Assembly: GCA_965279115.1 (NCBI GenBank)
Contig: OZ257137.1
Location: 2,232,001 to 2,296,000, forward strand
DNA length: 64,000 nt
DNA from: JAEUOS01 sp965279115
GTDB lineage: Bacteria > Pseudomonadota > Gammaproteobacteria > Burkholderiales > JAEUOS01
Reading direction: 5' to 3'
This document shows, in pieces, positions 1-10,315 of the stretch. The notes under the pieces were generated by a model. The model was not told the DNA's origin. It saw nothing but the letters and a program-made list of their open reading frames with translations, and searched no databases. The translations under genes were made by a program, and so were the position numbers. Every line of letters starts with the position of its first letter. Position 1 is the stretch's first letter.

Positions 1-551
1 CAGTACGGCGTGTCGATGAAACCGGGCGATACGGCATTGACGCGGACGGGGGCCAGTTCCAGCGCCAGCGGTCCCACCATCGCATGCAGCGCGCCGTTGG
101 TGGCGGCCAGCCCCGCCATGCCGCGGATCGCCAGGCGCGCCGCCGCGCCGGTCACCCAGGTGATCGAGCCGGCGCCGCGCAGCGTGGCAAGCGCCGCGCG
201 GGTGATGCGCTGGTAATGCCAGAACTTGTTGTCGAAGCCGGCGCGCATCTTTTCCTCGGTGAGGTCGCGATACGGGCCGATGGCGCTGCCACCGCCCACG
301 CACACCACCAGATGGTCGAAGGGCCCGAATTCCGCGAACGCGTTGCCGATCGCCTGCGCGTCAGCAGCATTGACGGCAAAGCCGCGGGCGGCCGCCGGCA
401 ACACCTTCAGCGCCGCCTCCAGATTGGCCGCGGTGCTGCCCGCCACGGCGACCTCGGCGCCGGCCGCGGCCAGCGCCTGTGCCGAAGCCAGCCCGATGCC
501 GGAAGTACCGCCAAACACCATGGCGCGGCTGCCCTTGAGGCTTGTGGTCAT
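1..551 (-). CDS. SDR-fold protein, 3' end outside window, catalytic Tyr/Lys apparently missing
   Basis: Short-chain dehydrogenase/reductase fold, cut by the window edge after about 183 residues. The N-terminal dinucleotide-binding motif GGTSGIG (residues 14-20) and the late segment SPGFIDTPY are typical of the family. Where classical SDRs carry Tyr and Lys of the YxxxK motif, the translation has Leu148 and Asn152 (segment GLAATNGAL), so it may not be an ordinary oxidoreductase. The ATG at 551 is preceded by AGGGGAG. It begins one base after the stop of the preceding gene and is the last visible member of the long leftward gene run. No substrate can be inferred. Confidence 0.8.
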   Translation of the reverse strand, partial: MTTSLKGSRAMVFGGTSGIGLASAQALAAAGAEVAVAGSTAANLEAALKVLPAAARGFAVNAADAQAIGNAFAEFGPFDHLVVCVGGGSAIGPYRDLTEEKMRAGFDNKFWHYQRITRAALATLRGAGSITWVTGAAARLAIRGMAGLAATNGALHAMVGPLALELAPVRVNAVSPGFIDTPY

Positions 552-552
552 G

Positions 553-1188
553 TCATGCTCCCCTGCGAATCAGTGAAAAAGCGTAGTCGCGCGTGAGTCC
601 CTGGCGGTAGGCGCAGTGGATCCACAGCACCGCCATGGGCTCGAGCAGACGCGCGATCTTGAGCGGGCCGGCATCGATGGCCTCGAAACCGATCGCGCTG
701 GCCAGGTCCAGCACCACCCCCTTGGCGGCGGCGTCGTCACCCGCCACGAACATGGCGGCGTGGCGACCGTCGAGCACCGGGTCGTCCATCACGTTGAAGC
801 CGGTGCTGTTGAATGCCTTCACGACCCGCGCGCCGTTCGCCCAGCGCGCCACCTGCTCGCCGCCGGAGTCGGTGAGGCCCATCGCCAGGTTGAGGTCGGC
901 TCCGAGCGGGTTGGTGGCGTCGACGATGATCTTGCCGGCCAGCGAACCGCAGTCGGCCAGCGCGGCCTCGGTGGTGGTCCAGGGCGTGGCCAGGACGATC
1001 ACCTGCGCGACACGCGCCGCGTCGGCATTGGTGGCCAGGACGGCGCGGCCGCCGGTCTGGGTGACGAGGCTCTGGTATTTCTCGCGCGCCGGGTCGCGCA
1101 CGCCGAACAGGATGTCGTGGCCCGCGCCGGCCCAGCGCTTGCCCAGCGTGCCGCCGACATTGCCGGCGCCGATGATGGCGATCTTCAT
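553..1188 (-). CDS. NAD(P)-binding F420-dependent NADP-oxidoreductase family protein
   Basis: A 211-residue Rossmann protein of the NADPH:F420 oxidoreductase-like family. It opens directly with the nucleotide-binding strand MKIAIIGAGNVGG. The later blocks ATPW, VDATNPLG (about residue 90) and KAFNSTGF are characteristic of this family in non-methanogens, where the cofactor is usually NADP and the substrate is unknown. An in-frame upstream start exists at 1260, but the extra 24 residues look unlike the family and lie antisense-frame over the neighbouring gene, so I prefer the ATG at 1188. It follows the ligase-like gene and precedes the degenerate SDR. The family is clear; the reaction is not. 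Confidence 0.82.
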   Translation of the reverse strand: MKIAIIGAGNVGGTLGKRWAGAGHDILFGVRDPAREKYQSLVTQTGGRAVLATNADAARVAQVIVLATPWTTTEAALADCGSLAGKIIVDATNPLGADLNLAMGLTDSGGEQVARWANGARVVKAFNSTGFNVMDDPVLDGRHAAMFVAGDDAAAKGVVLDLASAIGFEAIDAGPLKIARLLEPMAVLWIHCAYRQGLTRDYAFSLIRRGA

Positions 1189-1219
1189 GTCCTGGATTTC
1201 CTGTGCCAAGTCTTGCGGT

Positions 1220-2892
1220 TCATGACGCCACCAACAGATGGGCGTAGCGGTTGCGCACAAAAGCGCGCCGCAGCGCCATCGAGGCGGTGAGTTCGCCGTT
1301 GCCGGGGTCGAGCGGGCGCGGCAGCACGATGTGGCGGCGGATAGTCGCCGAGGCCGGCAGGCGGCGGTTGGCGGTGGCCACGGCCGCGTCGATCAGGGCG
1401 CGCACCTCGGCGGAGTCGGCCACGCTGCGCGCGGTGGTGAAGGCCAGGGCGCGCTGGCGCGCCCAGTCACGCACCGCCACCTCGTCAAGCTCGATCAACG
1501 CCGTGATGCCGGTCGAAGGTCCGCCCACCGCCACCGCCTGGTTGATGAATACCGACTCTGCGAGGGTGCGTTCTATCACGCCCGCGCACAGGGGCTCGGC
1601 ACCATCCGGGTACAGCTGGTCAACCGCCCGGCCCACCAGCGCCAGGCCGCGTGTTGCGCGCACCGCGATGTCGCCGGTGGCCACCCAGTCGACCTGCGCC
1701 GCGCCCCTTACCCCGAGATGCAGTTGGCCCCCCTCGTCCTGGCGCGCCGCGACATGCCCGAACAGGTTCAACTCGCCTTCGCCCGGCTCGATCAAGGCGA
1801 CCGGCCCCAACGCATCCGCCACCGTATAGATGCCGGCGATACCCACGCCAAGGTGTGCGAAGAACTGCCGTGTCGCCTCCGAAAGCGCGTCGTAGGCGCA
1901 ACCAGTCCAGCGTGCGCGTGACAAGCCCAGCGCGTTGACCAGCGGCTTGCCCACCAGCCAGCGACCGGGGCCGCCATTGGCGCCCGCGGCCATCGCCCGC
2001 GCGAACAGCGCGGCGCGCACGCCACCGGCACGCTCGATGCGCGCCACCGCCTCGCGGCGCATGCGCTCGAACACCCGCGCCGGGGCCGCGAACACTTCCG
2101 GCAGGGCCTCGCGCATTTCCGCCTGCGTCGCCAGCCGCCCTTCGCCAAAACAGGCCACTGCACCGGCCAGCGCGGGCGCTGCAACCAGGAAAAAATGCCC
2201 GAGCGGATCGGCCAGCGCGAACTGGGCCATCACCCGGCCGCCCTCGGCGAGCGGCACCTTGTCGGCCGCCCCCGCCTGCGTGGCCAGCACCGCCCCGTGC
2301 GTAAAGCCGAGCAGGCGCGCGTCGCCGCACACCCCGCCCGAGTACAGCGCCAGCGCCGGCGCTGCGGCGGCGAGGCCCGCCTTGCGCCCGGCCAGCGCCG
2401 CATCCCGGCCGGCGTGGGCCGCACCCGCCGCGATGATGTCGGCGATGGCCTCGGCATGCACATGGCGATAGCCGCGCACTCCCTTCGGGTCGATGACCAT
2501 CAGGCGTTGCACCGCCGGCAGCCGCGAAAGCACGTCGGCCGCCTTGTCGACCTGCTCCTGATCCTCGGCGAGGATGGCGACGGCGCCGGCTTCCTCGCAA
2601 TAGGTAGCCAGTGCGCCCGGCGCGATCGAAGGGTGCAGGAGCAGCGGCCGCATGCCCGCCAGCTGGCAGGCATAGACCGCCAGCACCGCTTCCACGCGTT
2701 GCCCGGAGATGATGGCCAGCGTGCGGCCGACGAGAGCGCCTGCCGGATCGAGCCCGAGAGCGAGGTTTTCGATCATGCGCGCGCAGTCGCCCCAGGCATG
2801 GCGCTGCCAGATGCCATGGCGCTTCTGCATGAAGGCGAGCGCCGCCGGCGCGGCAGCCGCGCGCGCGAGCGCCGCCCCGACCACGGTGGATG

Positions 2893-2905
<13 letters not shown>
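1220..2905 (-). CDS. Degenerate AMP-dependent (long-chain acyl-CoA) synthetase homologue
   Basis: A 561-residue protein with the overall length and layout of long-chain acyl-CoA synthetases, which activate carboxylates as acyl-adenylates. Several active-site signatures are eroded. The ATP-binding loop YTSGTTGxPKG appears as YSGGVCGDARLLG (residues 188-200). The usual YGxTE block reads IYTVADALG, losing the Glu. The C-terminal lysine motif reads GELTASMALRR, with Ala where the catalytic Lys should be. The ATGD block (WVATGDIA) and the following GR hinge are kept. It overlaps the end of livF by 13 bases. AMP-ligase homologues are common inside Liv operons; here it may be a non-catalytic or altered enzyme. 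Confidence 0.8.
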
Positions 2906-3693
<788 letters not shown>

Positions 3694-3723
3694 GGGTGTC
3701 CGCCTGCAATCCGTGCCGGCGGC

Positions 3724-4923
3724 CTACTTCACCGCGATCCAGTTCGACACCGGCACCGGCTTCATGTCGGCCTTGGCATCGAAACGCACCACCTGCGCCA
3801 CCGGGATGCTGTAACCGGAGAGCGTGACCGGCGCGCCGATCAGGCCACCGGTGTCCCAGCCCTTTGCCGCCTTCAAGGCATCGCGCAGGTTTTCACCGGT
3901 GAGCGGCTTCTTCGCCGCCAGGGTGTCATCGGCCGCCTTGACGAACAGCATCATCGAGGCCCAGCCCTGCATGTAGTAGATGTCGGGATAGCCGTCGTAC
4001 TTGGCGTCCTTCTTGCGCTTGATGTCGTCGATGGCCTTGAGCATGGGCGCGCTCGACCCGGCGGTGTTCCAGGCGTAGTTGGAGACGCCGATGAAACCGT
4101 CGGCCGCGTCGCCGGCCCGCTTGAGGATGGTCCGTGAGCCCTCCCAGAAAGTGCCCATGAACTTGGTTTCGATCTTGTATTCGCGCGCGAGCTTCATCAC
4201 CTCGGTGAAGATCGGCGCGCCGCCGAAGCCGTGGATGATGGTGTAGTCGGGCCGGGCCTGGCGCAGCTTGATGGTCTCGGCGGTGACGTCGACGTCACGG
4301 AACTTCATCTCGGTGACCAGCACGACATCGATGCCGAGTTCGCCGGCGCGCTTCTTGAGGAATTCGAGCGGGTCGCGGCCGAATTCCGAGGCGCTGTGGA
4401 TCACCGCCAGCTTGGCGCGGCCGCCCTTGTGGGTGTCCTTGATGTGTTGCAGAAGCACGCCGACGGCCTCACTGTAGGTCGGGCCGCTCATGAAGTGATA
4501 GCCGTACTTCTGCGCGTCAACCAGGTCGGACGCGTAGGAGGTGGAGGTCATCAGGACCTTGTAGCGCTCGTTGTTCTCCTGCGAAGCCGCGCGCACGAAG
4601 CCGGTGCCGTCGCCGAATACCGCCACCGGCTTGTCGGCGGCCATGAACTTCTTGAACCCGGCCACCGCCTGGTCCACCTTGTACTGGGTATCCTCGATCA
4701 GGAACCTGACCTTCCTGCCGCGCACACCGCCCTTCGAATTGACGAAGTCGATGTAGTCCTTCATGCCTTCGAGCTGGTCCTTGGCCACCGCGGCGAAGGG
4801 TCCGGTGAGCGGCAGGGTGGCGGCGAACACCACCTCGTCGGCCGCCTGGGCGGCGAGGTTGGTCGATGCTGCCGCCAGGGCGGCGGCGGCAAACGAAGTG
4901 AACTGCCTGCGGGTAATCGTCAT
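3724..4923 (-). CDS. livK: Periplasmic ABC substrate-binding protein, LivK family
   Basis: A 399-residue type I periplasmic binding protein of the Leu/Ile/Val family. The N-terminus has a twin-arginine-like start (TRRQFTSFAAAALAAAS), followed by a probable cleavage site near ALAAQAAD, so export through Tat or Sec is expected. The mature part opens with VVFAATLPLTGPFA, the usual first strand of these proteins. It would deliver the ligand to LivH/LivM. The gene sits between an SDR gene and livF in the same direction, with 18-30 base gaps. Ligand identity cannot be read from sequence; the catabolic operon suggests a carboxylic acid. Confidence 0.93.
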   Translation of the reverse strand: MTITRRQFTSFAAAALAAASTNLAAQAADEVVFAATLPLTGPFAAVAKDQLEGMKDYIDFVNSKGGVRGRKVRFLIEDTQYKVDQAVAGFKKFMAADKPVAVFGDGTGFVRAASQENNERYKVLMTSTSYASDLVDAQKYGYHFMSGPTYSEAVGVLLQHIKDTHKGGRAKLAVIHSASEFGRDPLEFLKKRAGELGIDVVLVTEMKFRDVDVTAETIKLRQARPDYTIIHGFGGAPIFTEVMKLAREYKIETKFMGTFWEGSRTILKRAGDAADGFIGVSNYAWNTAGSSAPMLKAIDDIKRKKDAKYDGYPDIYYMQGWASMMLFVKAADDTLAAKKPLTGENLRDALKAAKGWDTGGLIGAPVTLSGYSIPVAQVVRFDAKADMKPVPVSNWIAVK

Positions 4924-4941
4924 GGTTGTCTCCTTTGGGGG

Positions 4942-5733
4942 TCAGGTTGTGGATGAATTGAGCCGGTCCAGGCGCGCGCCGGCAGCGAGCATGCCGCCGT
5001 CGACCGCCAGGACATGGCCGTTGACATAGGCCGCGTCGGCACCGGCCAGGAACACGGCGGCGCGCGCGACTTCGTCCGGTTCGGCGAAGCGCTCCTGGGG
5101 AATATGATTTTTCAGGAGCGCCTGCAGCTTCTGGTTCTGGTTTTTCGCCAGCATCTCGGTCAGTACCGGCCCGGGGGCCAGCGCGTTGACGCTGACGCCG
5201 CGCCCGCCCAGTTCGGCCGCCATCTGCCGGGTCAGCGCGACCACACCGGCCTTGGCGATCGAATAGGCGAAAAAGCGCGTCACCGCGACCTCGGCGGCGG
5301 CGGACGCCATGTTGATGATGCGGCCTGCCCCCTGGGCCACCATGACCTTCGCCGCGGCCTGCGCCATCAGGAAGGTCGGCACCAGGTTGGCCTTGAGGCT
5401 TTTGTCGAGATCATCGAGGCTGGTATCGAGCGCACCGCCGTAGAAGGTGGTGCCGGCGTTGTTCATCAGCACGTCGATCCGGCCGTGCGCCGCGACCACG
5501 CCGGCCACCAGCGCATCGACGGCGGACGGATCACGCAGGTCGGCCAGGCGCAACTCCGCGCGGCCCCCGTCCGCGGTGATCTTCCGCACCGTGGCGCGCG
5601 CCAGGTCCTCGATCAGGTCGACCACCACCACGGTCGCGCCTTCGCGCGCGAAGGCCAGCGCGATGGCGTGGCCGATGCCCCGCGCGGCACCGGTCACCAC
5701 GGCGATCCGGCCGTCCAGGCGGGCCGCGCTCAT
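4942..5733 (-). CDS. Short-chain dehydrogenase/reductase
   Basis: A 263-residue classical SDR with an intact site: TGAARGIG (14-21) for the cofactor, NNAG, an active-site Ser in NMASAAAEV, and YSIAK (Tyr and Lys). Asp in the VVVDL segment after the second strand suggests NAD preference. The ATG at 5733 overlaps the livM stop by four bases (ATGA), so translation is coupled to the transporter genes. It probably oxidises or reduces a hydroxy/keto intermediate of the compound imported by the adjacent Liv system; the substrate is not predictable. Confidence 0.9.
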   Translation of the reverse strand: MSAARLDGRIAVVTGAARGIGHAIALAFAREGATVVVVDLIEDLARATVRKITADGGRAELRLADLRDPSAVDALVAGVVAAHGRIDVLMNNAGTTFYGGALDTSLDDLDKSLKANLVPTFLMAQAAAKVMVAQGAGRIINMASAAAEVAVTRFFAYSIAKAGVVALTRQMAAELGGRGVSVNALAPGPVLTEMLAKNQNQKLQALLKNHIPQERFAEPDEVARAAVFLAGADAAYVNGHVLAVDGGMLAAGARLDRLNSSTT

Positions 5734-6791
5734 GTGCGGAACGGCCACATTTTCAGCGCCATGCGGGCGCGACGCACGATTTCCGCCAGGCCGAAGGGCT
5801 CGAACAGCAGGAAGCCGACGATCAGGAGCCCGAACACCAGTTCGCGCGCCGAGGCGAGCATCACGGCACTCTTCACCGCGTCGGCGCCGGCCAGGAACGA
5901 CACCACCGCCTTGAGCACCTCCGGCACCGCCACCATGAAGAGCGCGCCGAGAATCGAACCGAGCACCGAGCCCAGGCCGCCGACGATGATGGCGGTCAGC
6001 TGGAAGATCGAGGCGGTGAAGGTGTATTGCTCGGGGTTGACCACGCGGAAGAAGAAGGCCATCAGCGCCCCGGCGATGCCGGCGTAGAACGAGGCGATGG
6101 CGAAGGCGAGCAACTTGGTGCGCAACAGGTCGATGCCCAGCACTTCGGCCGAGTAGTCGCGTTCGCGAACGGCGATGAAGGAGCGGCCGATGCGGGTGCG
6201 AAACAGGTTGTGGGCGGCGATGCACATCACCACCGTGACCGGCATGATCAGCCAGTAAAGGCGGAAGTCCGAGTCGAGCCGGATGCCGAGGAAGCTGGTC
6301 GGGTTGACGGACAGCCCGCGGTCGCCGCCGGTGACCGACTCCCAGTGCTGGGCCGCGAACAGGAACAGGTACTGCGCCGCCAGGGTCGCAATCGCCAGGT
6401 ACAGGCCCTTGATGCGCAGGCTCGGCAGACCGACCAGCACACCGGCAGCCGCCGCCACCACGCCACCGAACGGCACCGCCAGCCAGAACGGCCAGCCCCA
6501 TTGCCCAGCGGCGACCGCGCAGCCATAGGCGCCGATGCCGTTGAAGGCCGCATGGCCGATCGACAACAAACCGGTGTAGCCGGTGAGGATGTTGAGGCCG
6601 ATGATGGAGATGATCGCCGTGCCGGCCACGCAGGCCAGGTACACGAGGTAATCGCCGGCGACGAAGGGGAACAGCGCCAGCAGGCCGAACAGCACGGCCA
6701 GGCCGGCGCGGCGCTCGTTGCTGTCAAGCCAGGCCGCCGCGGCGCGATAGTCGGGCGGCGCGATGCCGACACGTTGTCCGATGAGGTTCAT
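5730..6791 (-). CDS. livM: Branched-chain-type ABC permease LivM
   Basis: A 353-residue integral membrane permease. After a soluble N-terminal segment of about 28 residues it has some nine hydrophobic helices. It carries the LivM hallmarks NILTGYTGLLSIGHAAFNGIGAY in the first half (only the core SIGHAAF is needed to recognise it) and VRERDYSAEVLGID in the cytoplasmic loop that contacts the ATPases. The start at 6791 overlaps the livH stop by four bases (ATGA). It forms the membrane channel with LivH. Confidence 0.95.
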   Translation of the reverse strand: MNLIGQRVGIAPPDYRAAAAWLDSNERRAGLAVLFGLLALFPFVAGDYLVYLACVAGTAIISIIGLNILTGYTGLLSIGHAAFNGIGAYGCAVAAGQWGWPFWLAVPFGGVVAAAAGVLVGLPSLRIKGLYLAIATLAAQYLFLFAAQHWESVTGGDRGLSVNPTSFLGIRLDSDFRLYWLIMPVTVVMCIAAHNLFRTRIGRSFIAVRERDYSAEVLGIDLLRTKLLAFAIASFYAGIAGALMAFFFRVVNPEQYTFTASIFQLTAIIVGGLGSVLGSILGALFMVAVPEVLKAVVSFLAGADAVKSAVMLASARELVFGLLIVGFLLFEPFGLAEIVRRARMALKMWPFRT

Positions 6792-7660
6792 ATGCGCTCG
6801 ATCTCCTTGCGGCCGAACAGCCCGTGCGGACGCACCAGCAGCACCGCCAGCACCACCACGAAGGGCATGATCTCGCGGTACTGGCTGCCCACATAGGCGC
6901 CGGTCATGGCCTGCAGCCAGCCGATGATGAGGCCGCCCGCGATCACGCCGGCGAGGCTGTCGAGCCCGCCCACGATCAGCACCGCCAGCACCGAGAGGGC
7001 GAGGTCGCCCAGGTGCGGCGTGAGGTTGTTGATGGCCGCCAGCAGCACGCCGGCGAAGCCGCCCACCGCCGCGGCCAGGCCCCAGGTCAGCGCCGAGATG
7101 GTGGGCACATTGATGCCCACCGCATAGGCATTGACCTGGCTGGAGGCGGCCGCGCGCATCGTCACCCCGCCGCGGGTGAAGCGGAAATACAGCAGGCACA
7201 CCACGATGACCGCCATGCTGATGACGAAGCTCCAGAACGCGGTACCGGGAATCAGGATGTCGCCGATGAAGATCGGCTTCCTGGGAAGAAGCTCCGGCAG
7301 GTTGCGCTGCTCCTGCCCCCAAATGAGACCGGCGGCGCCCTTGAACACCAGGCCCAGCCCGACGGTGGCCATCACCACCGACAGGAGCGGCTGGCCGGCC
7401 AGGGCGCGCAGCACGGTGCGCTCGACCAGGGCGCCCGCGGCCAGCGCGAACACCAGCGTGGCGGCAAGCGCGACCGACCAGTGCAGGCCGGCCAGCTGGT
7501 TGACCGAAAGGAAAACGTAGGCGCCCAGCATCATCAATTCGCCCTGCGCGAAGTTGAAGACGCCGGTGCCCTTGAACACCAGCACGAAGCCCAGCGCCAT
7601 GAGCGCGTACATGCCGCCCGAGGCCAGGCCCACCATGGAGTATTCGAGGAAGAGATTCAT
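6788..7660 (-). CDS. livH: Branched-chain-type ABC permease LivH
   Basis: A 290-residue integral membrane permease. It begins MNLFLEYSMVGLASGGMYA, with the GMYALMALGFVLVFKGTGVFNFAQGE-type start of LivH proteins (FAQGE motif near residue 40). It has about eight transmembrane stretches and the cytoplasmic loop NAYAVGINV that corresponds to the ATPase-contact region. It lies 15 bases downstream of livG and is translationally coupled to livM. Confidence 0.95.
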   Translation of the reverse strand: MNLFLEYSMVGLASGGMYALMALGFVLVFKGTGVFNFAQGELMMLGAYVFLSVNQLAGLHWSVALAATLVFALAAGALVERTVLRALAGQPLLSVVMATVGLGLVFKGAAGLIWGQEQRNLPELLPRKPIFIGDILIPGTAFWSFVISMAVIVVCLLYFRFTRGGVTMRAAASSQVNAYAVGINVPTISALTWGLAAAVGGFAGVLLAAINNLTPHLGDLALSVLAVLIVGGLDSLAGVIAGGLIIGWLQAMTGAYVGSQYREIMPFVVVLAVLLVRPHGLFGRKEIERI

Positions 7661-7675
7661 CGCGCGCCCCTTCGT

Positions 7676-8440
7676 TCAGGCTTCGCCCAGGTAGGCTTCG
7701 ATCACCGCCGGGTTGGCGCGAATCTCCGCCGGGGTGCCGGAGGCCAGCTTCTGGCCGAAATTGAGCACATGGATGCGGTCCGACAGATCCATCACCATGC
7801 CCATGTCGTGCTCGATCAGGAGCACAGTGACGCCCCATTCCTCGCGCACGTCGAGGATGTAGCGCGCCATGTCCTCCTTCTCCTCGCGGTTCATGCCCGC
7901 CACCGGCTCATCGAGCATCAGGAGCCGCGGACGCATGGCCAGCGCGCGCGCCAGTTCCACGCGCTTCTGCAGGCCATAGGACAGGGCCGAGACCGGCGCG
8001 TCGCGCACTTCGGCCAGGTGCAGGAGGTCGATGATGCGGGCCTCGATATCACCGCGCAGCTCCGCCTCCTCGCGCGCGGCGCGGCCCAGGTACCAGGCCG
8101 AGCCCAGCACGCCCGACTTGAGGTAGTGGTGGGCGCCAAGCTTGATGTTGTCGAGCACGGTCAGGCCGCGGAACAGCGCGATGTTCTGGAAGGTGCGCGC
8201 CATGCCGAGCGCCGCGCGCTTGTTGGCCTTGAGCGTGGTGACATCGGCGCCTTCGAAGCGCACGCCGCCGGTCTGCGGCCGATAGAAGCCGGATATCACG
8301 TTGTAGAGGCTGGTCTTGCCGGCGCCATTGGGGCCGATCACGGAGGTGACCGTGCCTTCCTCGACATCCAGCGAGATGCCCGACAGCGCGCGCACGCCGC
8401 CGAAGGCGAGCGAGACATCGGTGACGTCGAGCAGGGCCAT
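7676..8440 (-). CDS. livG: Branched-chain-type ABC transporter ATPase LivG
   Basis: A 254-residue ATPase, partner of LivF. Walker A GPNGAGKTSLYN, the signature region LSYGLQKRVELARAL (SYG instead of SGG, common in LivG), Walker B LLMLDEPVAGM and the switch His in VLLIEHDM are visible. It is the first of the transporter genes in the transcript and follows the NIPSNAP gene by only six bases. Confidence 0.95.
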   Translation of the reverse strand: MALLDVTDVSLAFGGVRALSGISLDVEEGTVTSVIGPNGAGKTSLYNVISGFYRPQTGGVRFEGADVTTLKANKRAALGMARTFQNIALFRGLTVLDNIKLGAHHYLKSGVLGSAWYLGRAAREEAELRGDIEARIIDLLHLAEVRDAPVSALSYGLQKRVELARALAMRPRLLMLDEPVAGMNREEKEDMARYILDVREEWGVTVLLIEHDMGMVMDLSDRIHVLNFGQKLASGTPAEIRANPAVIEAYLGEA

Positions 8441-8446
8441 GCCGCC

Positions 8447-8767
8447 TCAGGCCCACTTCATGGGTGAAAACGCCGCCGGCTTGAGCAGCCGGTTTTCCTG
8501 GTGCGCGATCCACGGCAGGGCGATGGCGCCGAGTTTCTGCCATTCCGGATCGGCCCACAGCGCGGCGCGCCGCCGGTCGCGGTCCGCGGCATCCTCATAG
8601 GCCCAGGCCTGGATGAGCTGGTTGAGCACCCCCGACTCGCTGGTCGTATAGAAGATGCAGTTGCCGCAGTACTTCGCCTGCAGCGGCAGGATCTTCTCTT
8701 CCGAAAGCTTCATGAATTCGGCCAGCTTGCCGGGATGGAAGGTGTAGATGCGCAGGTCGATCAGCAT
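8447..8767 (-). CDS. NIPSNAP family protein
   Basis: A small 106-residue protein that begins LIDLRIYTFHPGKLAEFM, the first strand and helix of the NIPSNAP (dimeric alpha/beta barrel) fold. It ends in a PAAFSPMKWA tail. Family members are often encoded in degradation operons, but their biochemical role is poorly defined. The QAWAYEDAADRDRRRAALWADPEW segment (Trp and Arg rich) is also typical. It lies between the Bug gene (22-base gap) and livG (6-base gap), so it is co-transcribed with uptake genes. Confidence 0.88.
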   Translation of the reverse strand: MLIDLRIYTFHPGKLAEFMKLSEEKILPLQAKYCGNCIFYTTSESGVLNQLIQAWAYEDAADRDRRRAALWADPEWQKLGAIALPWIAHQENRLLKPAAFSPMKWA

Positions 8768-8789
8768 GGCGTGTCTCCGCTGGCGTGGC

Positions 8790-9770
8790 TTACTGCACGG
8801 TGATGTTGTGGGCCTTGATCACCGCGGCCCACTTGGCGGTGTCCTCGCGCACCCGCTGGGCCAGGCCTTCCGGGGTGGACAAGGCCAGGTCCAGTCCGAG
8901 GGTGGCGTAACGCTCGCGCACCTCGGCGCTTTCCACCGCCCGGCCCAGTTCCGTGTTGAGCCGCTGGACGATCTCGCGCGGCAGGCCGGCGGGGCCGAAC
9001 ACGCCATACCAGGCACTGGCGTCGAATCCGGGCAACCCGGCCTCGGCGAAGGTGGGCACGTCGGGCGCGGCGGGGTTGCGCTTCGCGCCGGTGACGGCGA
9101 TCGGCCGCAGCTTGCCGTCACGCACCATCGGCAGCAATGCCGCCAGGCTGTTGAACATCATCGTCACGCGGCCGGCCACCAGGTCGGGCATCAGTTGCCC
9201 GGTGCCCTTGTAGGGCACCTGCAAGGTCTGGATGCCGGCCTGGCCGTCGAGCAGGGCCGAAGCCATGTGCTGCATGGTGCCCGGGCCGGCGGTGGCGTAG
9301 GTCAGCTTGCCGGGCGCGGCCTTGGCCAGCGCGAGCAGTTCCTTCAAGGATTTCGCCGGCACGTCGTTGGCCACCACCAGCATCACCTGGGTGAGCGCCA
9401 CCATGCCGACCGGCGAGAAGTCACGCTGGGTGTCGTAGGGGAGCGACGCGTACAGCGACGGGTTGATGGATTGCGTGGCCGTGGTGGTGAGGAAGAGGGT
9501 ATAGCCGTCAGGAGGCGACTTGGCCACCGATTCGGTCGCCAGGTTGCCGCCGGCGCCGGGCTTGTTCTCGACCACCACTGACTGACCCAGGGCTGCGGCG
9601 AGCTTCTGGCCGATCAGGCGCGCCAGGATGTCGGGACCGCCGCCGGGTGCGTACGGCACCACCACGCGCACCGGCTTGGCCGGCCAGGCCTGCGCCAGGG
9701 CGGCCGGTGGTGTCGCGCAAAACAGTGCCGCGGCGAACAGGCTTGCTGCGAGAAGGAAACGATTGTTCAT
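8790..9770 (-). CDS. Bug/TctC-type tripartite tricarboxylate transporter binding protein
   Basis: A 326-residue periplasmic binding protein. It has a Sec signal peptide (hydrophobic stretch around residues 6-24, cleavage after ALAQA), then WPAKPVRVVVPYAPGGGPDI, the ligand-loop strand of Bug proteins. AAPGKLTYATAG and VPYKG motifs follow in order. Bug proteins bind carboxylates or similar solutes, but no TctA/TctB membrane partner is present here. Its start overlaps the stop of the upstream cupin gene by four bases, a pairing repeated elsewhere in the window. Confidence 0.93.
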   Translation of the reverse strand: MNNRFLLAASLFAAALFCATPPAALAQAWPAKPVRVVVPYAPGGGPDILARLIGQKLAAALGQSVVVENKPGAGGNLATESVAKSPPDGYTLFLTTTATQSINPSLYASLPYDTQRDFSPVGMVALTQVMLVVANDVPAKSLKELLALAKAAPGKLTYATAGPGTMQHMASALLDGQAGIQTLQVPYKGTGQLMPDLVAGRVTMMFNSLAALLPMVRDGKLRPIAVTGAKRNPAAPDVPTFAEAGLPGFDASAWYGVFGPAGLPREIVQRLNTELGRAVESAEVRERYATLGLDLALSTPEGLAQRVREDTAKWAAVIKAHNITVQ

Positions 9771-10315
9771 GCCTGCACCCCCACCATGCCGGGATTCCAG
9801 TTGCGGTAGAACTTCTCGAAAACATCCGGCGGCACCACGATGCCGGTGTGAGGATCACCGCCATGATCGAAGATGGCCATCATGAATCCGGGCGTGTCGT
9901 CGAGGTTCTCGAAGGTGCGGAACACCCCGGCCGGTACCGACACCAGGTCGAACGGCTCAAGCTCGAGGTATTCCGCCAGGTCCTCGCCCCAGTACATGCG
10001 GAAACGCGTGTTGAGCGGCATGAACACCTCGTTGTAGGGGTGCGAGTGCACTGTCGGGCGGATGCCCTTGGAAAGGGTCGAGATCGAAAGATGGAAGTTG
10101 TGCGGCGCATTGATCGGCGCCGGCCCGCCGGTGTTGCCCGGCGAAAGCATGTAGGTGACGCTGCGCTGGCCCTGCTGATCCTTGAGGTCGGGAAAGGCGC
10201 CGGGGTCGGCCTTGCGGTCGCGGAAGCGCGCCACCCGGCCCTCCATTTCGGCGCGCGAACACTGCGTGCTGTGTCCCGGGGTGCGCAGGTGTTCCGGGCG
10301 TACCTTGGCGTTCAT
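9767..10315 (-). CDS. Cupin-domain protein (paralogue A)
   Basis: A 182-residue single-domain cupin. The first cupin motif is recognisable as HSHPYNEVF (HxH-x3-E). In the second motif the expected metal-binding His is replaced by Arg in VPAGVFRTFEN. The second copy of this family at 15741 has the same Arg, so the change is conserved rather than a read error. An N-terminal block (PGHSTQCSRAEMEGR) and AFPDLKD are also shared by both. It is coupled to the downstream Bug gene (ATGA overlap) and overlaps the end of the CoA-ligase gene. Role unknown; an isomerase, decarboxylase or ligand-sensing protein would be possible. Confidence 0.85.
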   Translation of the reverse strand: MNAKVRPEHLRTPGHSTQCSRAEMEGRVARFRDRKADPGAFPDLKDQQGQRSVTYMLSPGNTGGPAPINAPHNFHLSISTLSKGIRPTVHSHPYNEVFMPLNTRFRMYWGEDLAEYLELEPFDLVSVPAGVFRTFENLDDTPGFMMAIFDHGGDPHTGIVVPPDVFEKFYRNWNPGMVGVQA

